From Acidobacteriota bacterium (lineage in GTDB: Bacteria; Acidobacteriota; Terriglobia; Terriglobales; Acidobacteriaceae): DNA of 28,141 bases. The notes below the pieces were generated by a model that did no database searches, was not told the DNA's origin, and saw nothing but the letters and a program-made list of their open reading frames with translations. Below, one piece after another: positions 1-6,682 of the stretch. Position 1 is the stretch's first letter. The number at the start of each line of letters is the position of its first letter. The position numbers and the translations under genes are program-made. The stretch lies in NCBI GenBank assembly GCA_028873155.1, contig JAGWML010000006.1:1-28141 (forward strand), read 5' to 3'.

Positions 1-38
1 CTGAAGGCTGACGACTGAGAGCTGAAGGTTGAAGGGAT
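1..38. repeat. Partial AGCTTCTAGC-type intergenic repeat, cut by window edge
   Basis: The stretch before rpmG is made of short near-repeats (CTGAAGG, GAGAGCTGAAGG, TTGAAGG). Its reverse complement contains CTTCAGCTCTCAG-like units that resemble the arms of the two hairpin elements further down this gene block. It may be the right arm of a third element whose left part lies outside the window. Inference only; half the element is not visible. Confidence 0.4.
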
Positions 39-45
39 TTAAGAC

Positions 46-195
46 ATGCGTGAAATTGTGACGTTGCAGTGCACTGAGTGCAAGGAGCGCAACTACTCGA
101 CGACGAAGAACAAGAAGACGACTACGGGCCGTCTCGAGTTCAAGAAGTTCTGTAATCGCTGCCGCAAGCACCAGCCGCACAAGGAATCGAAGTAA
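46..195 (+). CDS. rpmG: 50S ribosomal protein L33
   Basis: The 49-residue product is the usual length for bacterial L33, a small protein of the large ribosomal subunit. It starts MREIVTLQCTECK and carries two CxxC pairs (C9/C12 and C36/C39), so it is the zinc-binding form rather than the cysteine-free paralogue made under zinc starvation. A GAAGGG ribosome binding site lies about ten bases before the ATG. The gene is followed by tRNA-Trp, secE, nusG and rplK, a conserved bacterial order, which makes the call secure. A long hairpin element begins immediately after the stop codon. Confidence 0.97.
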   Translation: MREIVTLQCTECKERNYSTTKNKKTTTGRLEFKKFCNRCRKHQPHKESK

Positions 196-293
196 AGCAG
201 CTGCCAGCTTTCAGCTTCTAGCTATCGTGTCGGTAAGCCAACCTCGTTAGGCTCACCGAAGACAAGCTAGAGGCTAGAAGCTAAAAGCTGCTG
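196..293. repeat. Long imperfect hairpin element between rpmG and tRNA-Trp
   Basis: Almost the whole rpmG to tRNA-Trp spacer folds into one hairpin. The outer arms (about 196-229 and 260-293) consist of AGCTT/TCTAGC units and pair at roughly three quarters of positions. An inner stem pairs 230-239 with 250-259 (nine of ten pairs), leaving a ten-base loop. There is no T-run, so it does not look like a simple intrinsic terminator. It could act in transcript processing or attenuation, or be a dispersed REP/MITE-like element. A second element of similar composition lies between nusG and rplK. Confidence 0.7.
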
Positions 294-295
294 TT

Positions 296-371
296 AGGGG
301 CGTAAGCTCAACGGTTAAACTGTCGGTCTCCAAAACCGAACTTGGGGGTTCGAATCCCTCCGCCCCTGCCA
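296..371 (+). tRNA. trnW: tRNA-Trp (CCA anticodon)
   Basis: A cloverleaf can be drawn: acceptor stem 296-302 with 361-367 (seven perfect pairs), anticodon stem 323-327 with 335-339 (five pairs), anticodon CCA at 330-332, and T stem 344-348 with 356-360 around the loop TTCGAAT. The discriminator is G368 and the 3' CCA (369-371) is encoded. The D stem is weaker, with one mismatch among four pairs. The place between rpmG and secE is the classic site for tRNA-Trp in bacteria. Confidence 0.96.
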
Positions 372-422
372 GAGTTTGAAGAGTGCGTCCAGATGCATCA
401 CCGGACGCAGAGGATTGGAAGT

Positions 423-722
423 ATGGCAAGCAAGGCAGCAATCGAAAAAGGCGAACAGCGGTCCGCAAAGCTGCAGGAACCCGGCGCCCTGTCCAACGTA
501 TCGGACAACGCAGTGGGTCTGTGGAACAACTTCACGGGCTTTCTCACCGACGTCCGCGCAGAGATGCGCAAGGTCGTCGCGCCCACGCGCAAGGAAGTGC
601 AGTCCACGACCTCGGTTGTCCTGATCACCGTCTTCGTCTTCGGGTTCTTCTTCTTTGTTGTGGACCTGATCTTCAACCGGGCCTTGCAGGAAATCCTCAC
701 CCGCCTCGGCGGCGCGCAGTAA
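423..722 (+). CDS. secE: Preprotein translocase subunit SecE
   Basis: SecE is the small essential subunit of the SecYEG protein-export channel in the inner membrane. The 99-residue product has a polar N-terminal part, the amphipathic conserved stretch around ...DVRAEMRKVVAPTRKEV..., and one C-terminal transmembrane helix rich in V, F and I (about residues 62-84). This is the single-span SecE found in most bacteria, with an N-terminal extension. The frame is open further upstream into the tRNA, but the ATG at 423 gives a plausible protein start, with a GGAAG just before it. nusG follows after 27 bases, the usual secE-nusG pair. Confidence 0.95.
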   Translation: MASKAAIEKGEQRSAKLQEPGALSNVSDNAVGLWNNFTGFLTDVRAEMRKVVAPTRKEVQSTTSVVLITVFVFGFFFFVVDLIFNRALQEILTRLGGAQ

Positions 723-749
723 TCCGTGCCTCCGCGAATCGAGAACACT

Positions 750-1346
750 ATGGCAGAAGAAGTGGAACAATCCGCCGCACCGCAAGAGGCGCAGCCGCAG
801 CCTGAGCGCAACGAGCGCTTCAAGTGGTACATCCTGCACGCCTACTCGGGCTTCGAGCGCAAGGTGCGTGAGTCTATTGCCAGCCGCGTGGCAGCCTTCG
901 GGCTCCAGGATCGCGTCGGGCGGGTCATGATTCCCACCGAGCCTGTGACCGAGATCATCAACGGCAAAAAGCGCACGGTTGAGCGCGTCTTCCTGCCCGG
1001 CTACGTGCTTGTGGAGATGGAACTCGACAACGAACTGTGGCACGTCCTCAAGGACACGCCCAAGGTGACGGGTTTTCTGGGCACGGGCGACAAGCCGGTC
1101 GCGCTCTCCGAAGAAGAAGTGAGTTCGATCCTCTTCCGCTCCGAGACCGCAAAAGACAAGCCGCGGATGAAGATCAAGTTTGAGAAGAACGAGTCCGTTC
1201 GCATCACTGATGGACCCTTTGCCAACTTCAACGGCGTGGTGGACGAGATTAACGAAGATCGCGAGACGCTCAAGGTCATGGTGACCATCTTCGGCCGCTC
1301 CACCCCGGTCGAGCTCGAGTTCGGCAAAGTCGAAAAGATTGAGTAG
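750..1346 (+). CDS. nusG: Transcription termination/antitermination protein NusG
   Basis: NusG binds RNA polymerase and modulates pausing, Rho termination and transcription-translation coupling. The product has 198 residues. After a Glu/Gln/Pro-rich N-terminal tail of about 23 residues comes the NGN domain (KWYILHAYSGFERKV, then VFLPGYVLVEM and the VTGFLG segment), and near the C-terminus the KOW domain (GPFANFNGVVDEIN...). The ATG at 750 is preferred to an in-frame GTG at 726, which would add a few residues close to the secE stop. The gene lies between secE and rplK as in most bacteria. Confidence 0.97.
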   Translation: MAEEVEQSAAPQEAQPQPERNERFKWYILHAYSGFERKVRESIASRVAAFGLQDRVGRVMIPTEPVTEIINGKKRTVERVFLPGYVLVEMELDNELWHVLKDTPKVTGFLGTGDKPVALSEEEVSSILFRSETAKDKPRMKIKFEKNESVRITDGPFANFNGVVDEINEDRETLKVMVTIFGRSTPVELEFGKVEKIE

Positions 1347-1493
1347 TTGCAGCTTCTAGCTACTAGCTTCCAGCTTCTAGCCGGATCATCCACCTAGCGG
1401 AGTCCGGTTGCAGGCGAACGCCAGAGCGCAACACCAAAATTCGCATAAGGAAAGAACCAGCTGAACGCTAGAGGCTAGGAGCGGGAAGCTGGT
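1347..1493. repeat. Second inverted-repeat element between nusG and rplK
   Basis: The nusG-rplK spacer starts with AGCTTCTAGC units (1350-1380) and ends with a complementary arm (1461-1492). Roughly three quarters of the arm positions can pair, around an internal region of about 80 bases. That region contains a small stem, CCGGA 1381-1385 with TCCGG 1403-1407. The right arm ends immediately before the rplK ribosome binding site, so folding could affect rplK translation. The unit sequences match those of the element at 196-293. Confidence 0.65.
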
Positions 1494-1506
1494 TCCGAAG
1501 GAACCC

Positions 1507-1944
1507 ATGGCACCTCCGAAGAAAGTATCCACGTACGTCAAGCTGCAGATTGAGGCCGCGAAGGCCACGCCGGCTCCGCCCGTAGGCCCCGCGCTTGGTC
1601 AGGCGCAGGTCAACATCATGGAGTTCTGCAAGCAGTTCAACGCCCGCACGCAGAACAAGGAGATGGCCGGACTCATCATCCCGGTTGTCATCACCGTCTA
1701 TGCTGACCGCAGCTTCACCTTCGTCACCAAGACTCCGCCGGCAGCAGTCCTGCTCAAGAAGGCCGCGGGCCTGGCCAAGGGCTCCGGCACGCCGAACAAG
1801 GACAAGGTCGGCAAGGTGACCGAGAAACAGGTGCGCGAGATTGCCACCCAGAAGATGCCCGACCTCAACGCAGCCTCGGTTGACGCGGCCGTCAAGAGCA
1901 TCAAGGGCACAGCCCGCTCCATGGGCATTGAAGTCGTCGGCTAA
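1507..1944 (+). CDS. rplK: 50S ribosomal protein L11
   Basis: L11 forms the GTPase-associated centre of the ribosome together with 23S rRNA and takes part in the stringent response. The product has 145 residues, close to the normal 141-142. It shows the N-terminal domain with the proline-rich PAPPVGPALGQAQVNIMEFCKQFN signature region and the C-terminal RNA-binding domain ending GTARSMGIEV. AAGGA lies a few bases before the ATG. In most bacteria rplA follows directly; here a strong hairpin lies 22 bases after the stop and an unrelated sulfatase comes next, so the usual L11-L1 operon is interrupted. Confidence 0.97.
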   Translation: MAPPKKVSTYVKLQIEAAKATPAPPVGPALGQAQVNIMEFCKQFNARTQNKEMAGLIIPVVITVYADRSFTFVTKTPPAAVLLKKAAGLAKGSGTPNKDKVGKVTEKQVREIATQKMPDLNAASVDAAVKSIKGTARSMGIEVVG

Positions 1945-1966
1945 CAGCGCCGAGTCTGAAGCAATG

Positions 1967-1995
1967 GCGAGGCCCTCCTACGCGGAGGGCCTCGC
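1967..1995 (+). terminator. Strong hairpin terminator after rplK
   Basis: A perfect twelve-base-pair GC-rich stem (1967-1978 with 1984-1995) closes a five-base loop. It lies 22 bases after the rplK stop and is followed by TGCGTTTGCGC, a weak T-tract. The position at the end of the ribosomal-protein block supports a transcription terminator, although the U-run is poor. Confidence 0.75.
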
Positions 1996-2035
1996 TGCGT
2001 TTGCGCAATCAATTGTGTTTTGAAACAATGGCGGT

Positions 2036-2146
2036 CTACTTGGGCGGAGCCGGCGTAAATACTTCGCGCCGCTGCCCCGGTTCAGGTTTCGGCTTCGGCT
2101 TGGGCGCCTTCTTGACTTCCTTCTTGCCTTTATCTTTGCTTCCCAT
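2036..2146 (-). CDS. Small Lys/Pro-rich hypothetical protein
   Basis: This 36-residue open frame begins MGSKDKGKKEVKKAP, continues with alternating Lys-Pro residues, and ends FTPAPPK. The very basic composition, with a sharp start of lysine codons at the ATG, is unlike a random frame, and small lysine-rich proteins of this kind occur in acidobacteria. No convincing ribosome binding site precedes the ATG. An alternative ATG 12 bases upstream (MLSR...) has a GGAAAG about twelve bases before it. It is divergent from the sulfatase gene. Function unknown. Confidence 0.45.
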   Translation of the reverse strand: MGSKDKGKKEVKKAPKPKPKPEPGQRREVFTPAPPK

Positions 2147-2325
2147 GCGAGACAGCATGACACAAAAGGGCTTTCCGGGGGAAGTCCCTGCCGATTGGCT
2201 GAAACTCCGGTAGACCGGTGCATCAGGCTTTGTTAGAGTTCCGATGGGAAGGGCAGACCCCGGCTCTTTACTCCATCCGAATCGGCACGAAGACAAGACC
2301 TGCCTCCAGTGCAAGGAGTTTCACA

Positions 2326-3765
2326 ATGGAAGCTTCTGGCGATTTCACGCGCCGCAGTGTGTTGCGCGGAGCTGCCTTTGGTGTGGCTGCGCTGGCCACT
2401 GGCGCCGAGAGCCTCTTCGCGCTGCCGGTCTCCGATCCACCCAACATTGTTTTCATTCTGGCGGACGATTTGGGCTATGCGGACGTCTCCTGCTATGGCC
2501 GCCCTGACCTGAGCACCCCCAACATTGACGCTCTGGCGGCGCGGGGCACGCGCTTTCTGCAGGCCTACGCCAACTCGGCCGTCTGCTCGGCCACCCGCAC
2601 CGCGCTGATCACCGGCCGCTACCAAGACCGTTTGGATATTGGGCTCGACGAGCCGCTTGCGGGACGCGATACCGGCCTTCCGCCGGATCACCCCACGCTG
2701 CCGTCGCTGCTGAGAAAGGCAGGCTACGGCACCACGCTGGTGGGCAAGTGGCACCTGGGCCTGCTGCCCAAATACGGCCCGCTGCAGAGCGGCTATGACC
2801 ACTTCTACGGTTTCCGCGGCGGCGCCTGCGATTACTATGACCACGCGGATAGCTTGTGGGACGGTGACGTAAAGATCCATGACGCTGGCTACCTTACAGA
2901 TCTGCTTGGCAGTCACGCTGTCAATGTGGTGAATGGATACGCAAAGGCAGGCAAGCCCTTCCTGCTGAGCCTGCACTTCAATGCTCCGCACTGGCCGTGG
3001 GAGGCTCCCGGCGACGAGGCGGAATCGAAGCGCCTCGCCGGCCATAGCCACTTCGACTTCGACGGCGGTTCACAGAAGACCTACGAGCGCATGATTGAGG
3101 AACTGGATTTGCAGGTGGGACGCGTCGTCCAGGCGCTCCATGCCAATGGCATCGCGGAGAACACCATCATCATTTTTACCAGTGACAACGGCGGTGAGCG
3201 CTATGCCGATACCTGGCCCTTCACCGGCAGAAAGACGGAGTTGCTGGAAGGCGGACTGCGCATCCCAGCGATCATCTCCTGGCCGAAGCATATCCCGGTG
3301 GCGCAGACTACCAACCAGGTGGGCATCAGCATGGATTGGCTGCCCACGCTCCTTGCCGCCGCTGGCGCCGCGCCCGACCCGGCTTATCCCTCCGATGGCC
3401 TGAACCTGCTGCCGATGCTTGTGGGCAACGCCGCGCCCATCCCGCGCAAGCTCTTCTGGCGCTACAAGGGCAACGCGCAGCGCGCCGTGCGCGATGGTGA
3501 CATGAAGTTCCTGAAGATCCTCGACAACACGTTTCTCTTCAATGTGGTGGAAGACCCCATGGAGAGGGCCAATCTGAAAGAGCGTCAGAAGGATGTCTAC
3601 GACCGGCTGGTGGCCGAGTGGTTCTCCTGGAACGCCACCATGCTGCCGGAGATTGACGCCAGCTTCACCGATACCTTTTCCGGGGCAGAGCTTGCCGACC
3701 ACATCGGCACCCCCGCTGCAACCGGCAAGGCCGACAATCCCCCACCCGCGGCAAATTCGCATTGA
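2326..3765 (+). CDS. Tat-exported formylglycine-dependent sulfatase (S1 family)
   Basis: This enzyme of the arylsulfatase/alkaline phosphatase superfamily should hydrolyse sulfate esters outside the cytoplasm. The 479-residue product starts with a twin-arginine signal (TRRSVLRG at residues 8-15, then a hydrophobic stretch ending LFALP). Metal ligands are visible in ILADDLG (D47, D48) and TSDNGG (D287, N288). The CxAxR motif is CSATR at 87-91, so Cys87 would be converted to formylglycine. GKWHLG (140-145) and the Lys of GRKTELLEGG complete the active site. A strong AAGGAG (2313-2318) fixes the ATG at 2326 although the frame is open upstream. No formylglycine-generating enzyme gene is next to it. 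The substrate cannot be told; polysaccharide sulfate is a guess. Confidence 0.92.
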   Translation: MEASGDFTRRSVLRGAAFGVAALATGAESLFALPVSDPPNIVFILADDLGYADVSCYGRPDLSTPNIDALAARGTRFLQAYANSAVCSATRTALITGRYQDRLDIGLDEPLAGRDTGLPPDHPTLPSLLRKAGYGTTLVGKWHLGLLPKYGPLQSGYDHFYGFRGGACDYYDHADSLWDGDVKIHDAGYLTDLLGSHAVNVVNGYAKAGKPFLLSLHFNAPHWPWEAPGDEAESKRLAGHSHFDFDGGSQKTYERMIEELDLQVGRVVQALHANGIAENTIIIFTSDNGGERYADTWPFTGRKTELLEGGLRIPAIISWPKHIPVAQTTNQVGISMDWLPTLLAAAGAAPDPAYPSDGLNLLPMLVGNAAPIPRKLFWRYKGNAQRAVRDGDMKFLKILDNTFLFNVVEDPMERANLKERQKDVYDRLVAEWFSWNATMLPEIDASFTDTFSGAELADHIGTPAATGKADNPPPAANSH

Positions 3766-3791
3766 AGGCGCGGGCTCTGCTCCATGAACAA

Positions 3792-3840
3792 ACCACCTGC
3801 AACGGCACGGCCTTCACTCAGGCGTGCAGCTGCAGGTGGT
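3792..3840. terminator. Inverted repeat between convergent genes
   Basis: ACCACCTGCA (3792-3801) is perfectly repeated in inverse as TGCAGGTGGT (3831-3840), with 29 bases between. It lies between the convergent sulfatase and VWA genes, where a bidirectional terminator is expected. The long loop and missing T-run make the call uncertain. Confidence 0.4.
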
Positions 3841-3906
3841 CCATTGTTCTACGTCGCATCAACGTGCCGTTCGATCACCACTCGGCGGCAGGCAGGGTTG
3901 CATTGT

Positions 3907-4854
3907 CTACTGCGCCAGGGCCGGCGTCACGAATACCTGCTGCGGCGCGTAGACCTTGATCGCAGCGCCGCCCACCTTGACATTCATCGTGCGAATCTCC
4001 GGCTTCTCCTTCAACTCAGAGTAGAAGTTGAGCCGGTACTGGTTCTCGAGCCGCCAGCTTAGATCCTCAAAGAACGGCTGGAAAGACACAGGCTCGCCGG
4101 TTCCCATCCAGAAGCTGTCGCCCCCTGTTGCCTGCGTCAGCTCCGCGAGCAGGCTCTGGCCAGAGTCCTGGAAGTACTGCGTGTTATCAAAGCGGCCCAT
4201 GTCGTGCCAGTAGATCGAATACACCACCAGGCGCGCGCGAATTGAATCCTGGATCGCCGCTTGAATGTACGGGTCCTCCGGGTCAAATCGCGGGTTGTAG
4301 ATGTCCACGCCGTCGGTGATCATCACCACGATGCGGCGCGCCCGCGGATCGTTGGACGGCCAGCGGTGCGCCAGGTCGGACAGGGCAAAATACGGTCCGC
4401 CGCTCGAGCCCGGAAGGCCGCCGGGCAGGTGCAGTTTGTTCAGCGCCAGAGTGTGATCAGTCGAGAGCGGTCCGGTCAGCATGGCCTGCCCATTGTCCAT
4501 GTAGCCCAGCGCAAACTTGGCGTTTGCGGGCACGCTCTTGATGAAGTGCTCAATGTCATTCAACTGCTGTCCCAGGCTGTTGCGCGCCGAGGTGTCGATC
4601 AGCAGCACCATCTCCATATCGTCATTGGCGCCGCGCATCGGCACCCAGCTGGCAACCTTTGTCTCCTTGCCGTTGATCTTCAGTTGCAGATCCTGCAGCG
4701 TAATGTCGGTCACCCGTTCATGGCCCTTCTTGGGGATGACGGTCACGATGGCTTCGCCTTGCCCAGGGGTGTTTGCAGCCTCACTCCAGCTTGCAAGGCT
4801 TCCGCCCAACAGAATCGCTGCTGCCACCATCATCGTCAGTCGAACCTTAACCAT
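3907..4854 (-). CDS. Secreted VWFA-domain protein (acidobacterial type)
   Basis: The 315-residue product has an N-terminal signal peptide (MVKVRLTMMVAAAILLGG..., cleavage probably after SWSEA) and a von Willebrand A domain starting around residue 80. The layout matches the VWFA-related family expanded in Acidobacteria. In this family the VWA fold follows a short beta domain (here ITLQDLQLKINGKETKV). The metal site is altered: the usual DxSxS reads DTSAR (87-91), whereas MITDG (D181) is kept. The start at 4854 is set by a strong GGAGGG, although the frame stays open further upstream. It is convergent with the sulfatase. A role in adhesion or protein assembly at the cell surface is inferred from the fold only. 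Confidence 0.87.
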   Translation of the reverse strand: MVKVRLTMMVAAAILLGGSLASWSEAANTPGQGEAIVTVIPKKGHERVTDITLQDLQLKINGKETKVASWVPMRGANDDMEMVLLIDTSARNSLGQQLNDIEHFIKSVPANAKFALGYMDNGQAMLTGPLSTDHTLALNKLHLPGGLPGSSGGPYFALSDLAHRWPSNDPRARRIVVMITDGVDIYNPRFDPEDPYIQAAIQDSIRARLVVYSIYWHDMGRFDNTQYFQDSGQSLLAELTQATGGDSFWMGTGEPVSFQPFFEDLSWRLENQYRLNFYSELKEKPEIRTMNVKVGGAAIKVYAPQQVFVTPALAQ

Positions 4855-5052
4855 ACCTTTGCTCCCTCCGGAAATCTCTTTACCCTTCACCCTCAACACG
4901 GATTCGCTTACTTGGATGCGCCCTTGTTCCGGCCAGATGTGCGTGATGAACATTTCTTGCCGCGGGATCAACTCGCTGCAGACTTCGTTCCGGTGCAATT
5001 ACATTCAGTTGCATCGATCGCGAGGCTCTTCGCCGATTCCTCCGGCACGGGT

Positions 5053-5081
5053 TTGACCCTTCGCGACAGGGCCCGTATCAT
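5053..5081 (+). promoter_or_regulatory. Sigma70-type promoter of tRNA-Met
   Basis: TTGACC (5053-5058) and TATCAT (5076-5081) are separated by exactly 17 bases. The expected transcription start near 5088 lies about 33 bases before the mature tRNA. This is the best-looking housekeeping promoter noticed in the window. Confidence 0.75.
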
Positions 5082-5120
5082 CAGAGATGACGCGGTGGTT
5101 GCAGCGTTTCCCCTCCTCAA

Positions 5121-5197
5121 GGCGGAGTAGCTCAGATGGTTAGAGCGACGGATTCATAACCCGTAGGTCGGCAGTTCGATCCTGCCCTCCGCCACCA
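5121..5197 (+). tRNA. trnM: tRNA-Met (CAT anticodon)
   Basis: The acceptor stem 5121-5127 pairs perfectly with 5187-5193, the discriminator is A5194 and CCA (5195-5197) is encoded. The D arm reads GCTCAGATGGTTAGAGC, the anticodon loop TTCATAA has CAT at 5155-5157, and the T loop is TTCGATC. The innermost pair of the anticodon stem is an A-C mismatch. The acceptor has a fully paired first position, so it is not the initiator. Elongator Met is favoured over the lysidine-modified Ile isoacceptor by overall resemblance, but this was not tested. Confidence 0.93.
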
Positions 5198-5350
5198 ATG
5201 CCGATTCAGGCGATTGATCCTAAAACAGATAGCTCATGAAGAATCGAAGCCCTGCCGTGCGAGGCGCGGCTGGTGCACCCTATGGGCTATGATTGCGTCT
5301 ATAGGCATAGGGCGGTTTGCTTCCCTCAGGGCCGCGCTGCGGTGGTGTGT

Positions 5351-6541
5351 GTGTCTCGATTGTTTCAGCGTTTTGCGTTTGTACTGGCAGCCGGTGTGTT
5401 TGCGGCTCTTGGACTGGGGTTCGCCCTGGGTCAGGTCGGGTTTTTCGGGGTGCACGCGGGTGGCGATCAGGACGGCGCCTATCAGCAGATGCATGTGTAT
5501 GCCGTGGTGCTGAAGCGCATCCAGAGCGACTATGTGACGACGCCGAACCTGAACGACGTGACGAACGGCGCGCTGCACGGACTGCTGGAGTCTCTTGACC
5601 CGGACTCGAGCTATCTGACGGCGACTGAGTACAAGATCTACAAAGACCGCCCTGCGACGGGAGTGGCGCAGATTGGCCTGACGGTCTCCAAGCGCTTTGG
5701 CTACGCGACGGTGGTGAGCGTGGAGCCCGGATCGCCCGCCGACAAGGAACACATCGAAGATGGCGACGTGATCGAGTCGATTGGGGACCAGTCGACGAGG
5801 GAGCTTTCGCTGGCGGTGATTCGCATCATGCTGGAGGGCAAGCCAGGGACGACAGTCACGCTTTCGCTGGTGCGGCCGCGCAAAGCAGACCCGGACAAAC
5901 TGACGCTGACGCGCGTGGTGACGCCGGAGCCTCCGCTGGGCGAGCAGCAGTATGAGAGCTCGACGATTCTCTATCTGAAGCCTGGAGACTTGACCGCGGC
6001 GCGAGTGGACGCAGTTGCGGCGCAGTTAAAGGCTGCTTCAAAGGGCGAGAAGATTCTTCTGGACCTGCGCGACTGCACGGGCGGCGATGCAGAGAACGGG
6101 CTGCGGCTGGCGAATCTCTTTATTCAGCAGGGGACGCTGGCTACGCTGACGGGCCAGAAGTATGCCACGCAGACATTCACGGCGGACTCCGCCAAGTTCA
6201 TCACCAGCGCGCCGATGGCGGTGCTGGTGAATCGCGGGACGTATGGCGCGGCGGAGCTTGCTGCGGATGCAATTGAAGGCGACCATCGCGGCGACGTGGT
6301 GGGCGAACGGACCTTTGGCGAAGGCAGCGTGCAGAAGGCGATCGAAATGCCGGATGGCGCGGCGTTGCTGTTGACCGTGGCGAAGTTTGAAGGGCCGGAC
6401 GGGAAGAAGATCCAGGACGAGGCGGTGACGCCGAATGTGCCGGTCAATCAATCCGAGGAAGACGCCTTCGACATTACGCAGCCGAAGGGCGATGAAGCGC
6501 TGAACAAGGCACTGGCTTTGCTGAAGGCCAAGACGAGCTGA
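5351..6541 (+). CDS. S41-family (CtpA/Prc-like) PDZ protein, probably catalytically inactive
   Basis: Carboxy-terminal processing proteases cut periplasmic proteins with a Ser-Lys dyad and select tails with a PDZ domain. From the GTG at 5351 the product has 396 residues: a signal anchor (MSRLFQRFAFVLAAGVFAALG), an LDPDSSYL segment typical of the family, a PDZ domain (about 100-175) and the S41 core. The core aligns without gaps to the family motif SASASE...FGKG, but reads TYGAAE...FGEG. The catalytic Ser position is Gly (codon 6245-6247) and the Lys position, 25 residues later, is Glu (6320-6322). It is therefore likely a pseudoprotease that binds rather than cleaves. The start is uncertain: GTG at 5273, 5342 or 5345 and ATG at 5282 are also in frame, and none has a strong ribosome binding site. 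Confidence 0.85.
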   Translation: MSRLFQRFAFVLAAGVFAALGLGFALGQVGFFGVHAGGDQDGAYQQMHVYAVVLKRIQSDYVTTPNLNDVTNGALHGLLESLDPDSSYLTATEYKIYKDRPATGVAQIGLTVSKRFGYATVVSVEPGSPADKEHIEDGDVIESIGDQSTRELSLAVIRIMLEGKPGTTVTLSLVRPRKADPDKLTLTRVVTPEPPLGEQQYESSTILYLKPGDLTAARVDAVAAQLKAASKGEKILLDLRDCTGGDAENGLRLANLFIQQGTLATLTGQKYATQTFTADSAKFITSAPMAVLVNRGTYGAAELAADAIEGDHRGDVVGERTFGEGSVQKAIEMPDGAALLLTVAKFEGPDGKKIQDEAVTPNVPVNQSEEDAFDITQPKGDEALNKALALLKAKTS

Positions 6542-6634
6542 AGCGGCACAGATTTCCGCTCTTGTACGGCGTGGTTCGCGAGGGCTTGCGGCGACGCGAG
6601 AGGCGATGGGCGCCGTGCTAGCCTGAGGGTGTGA

Positions 6635-6665
6635 GGCGTTGCCGCGCAGAAGCGAGAGCAACGCC
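6635..6665 (+). promoter_or_regulatory. Leader hairpin upstream of the penicillin-binding protein
   Basis: GGCGTTGC (6635-6642) pairs perfectly with GCAACGCC (6658-6665) around a 15-base loop. The stem ends 17 bases before the TTG start codon of the next gene and about 90 bases after the S41 gene. There is no T-run. It could be a weak terminator of the S41 transcript or a leader structure that influences use of the TTG start. Confidence 0.35.
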
Positions 6666-6682
6666 CGCGAGGCTCGAAGCCC

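Noticed and set aside
2207..2218. CCGGTAGACCGG palindrome upstream of the sulfatase
   Set aside because: Short palindrome in GC-rich DNA, about 110 bases from the start codon and without a recognisable promoter next to it.
4994..5013. TGCAA/TTGCA inverted repeat upstream of the VWA gene
   Set aside because: Only five pairs, no regulator gene nearby and no second copy; it can arise by chance.
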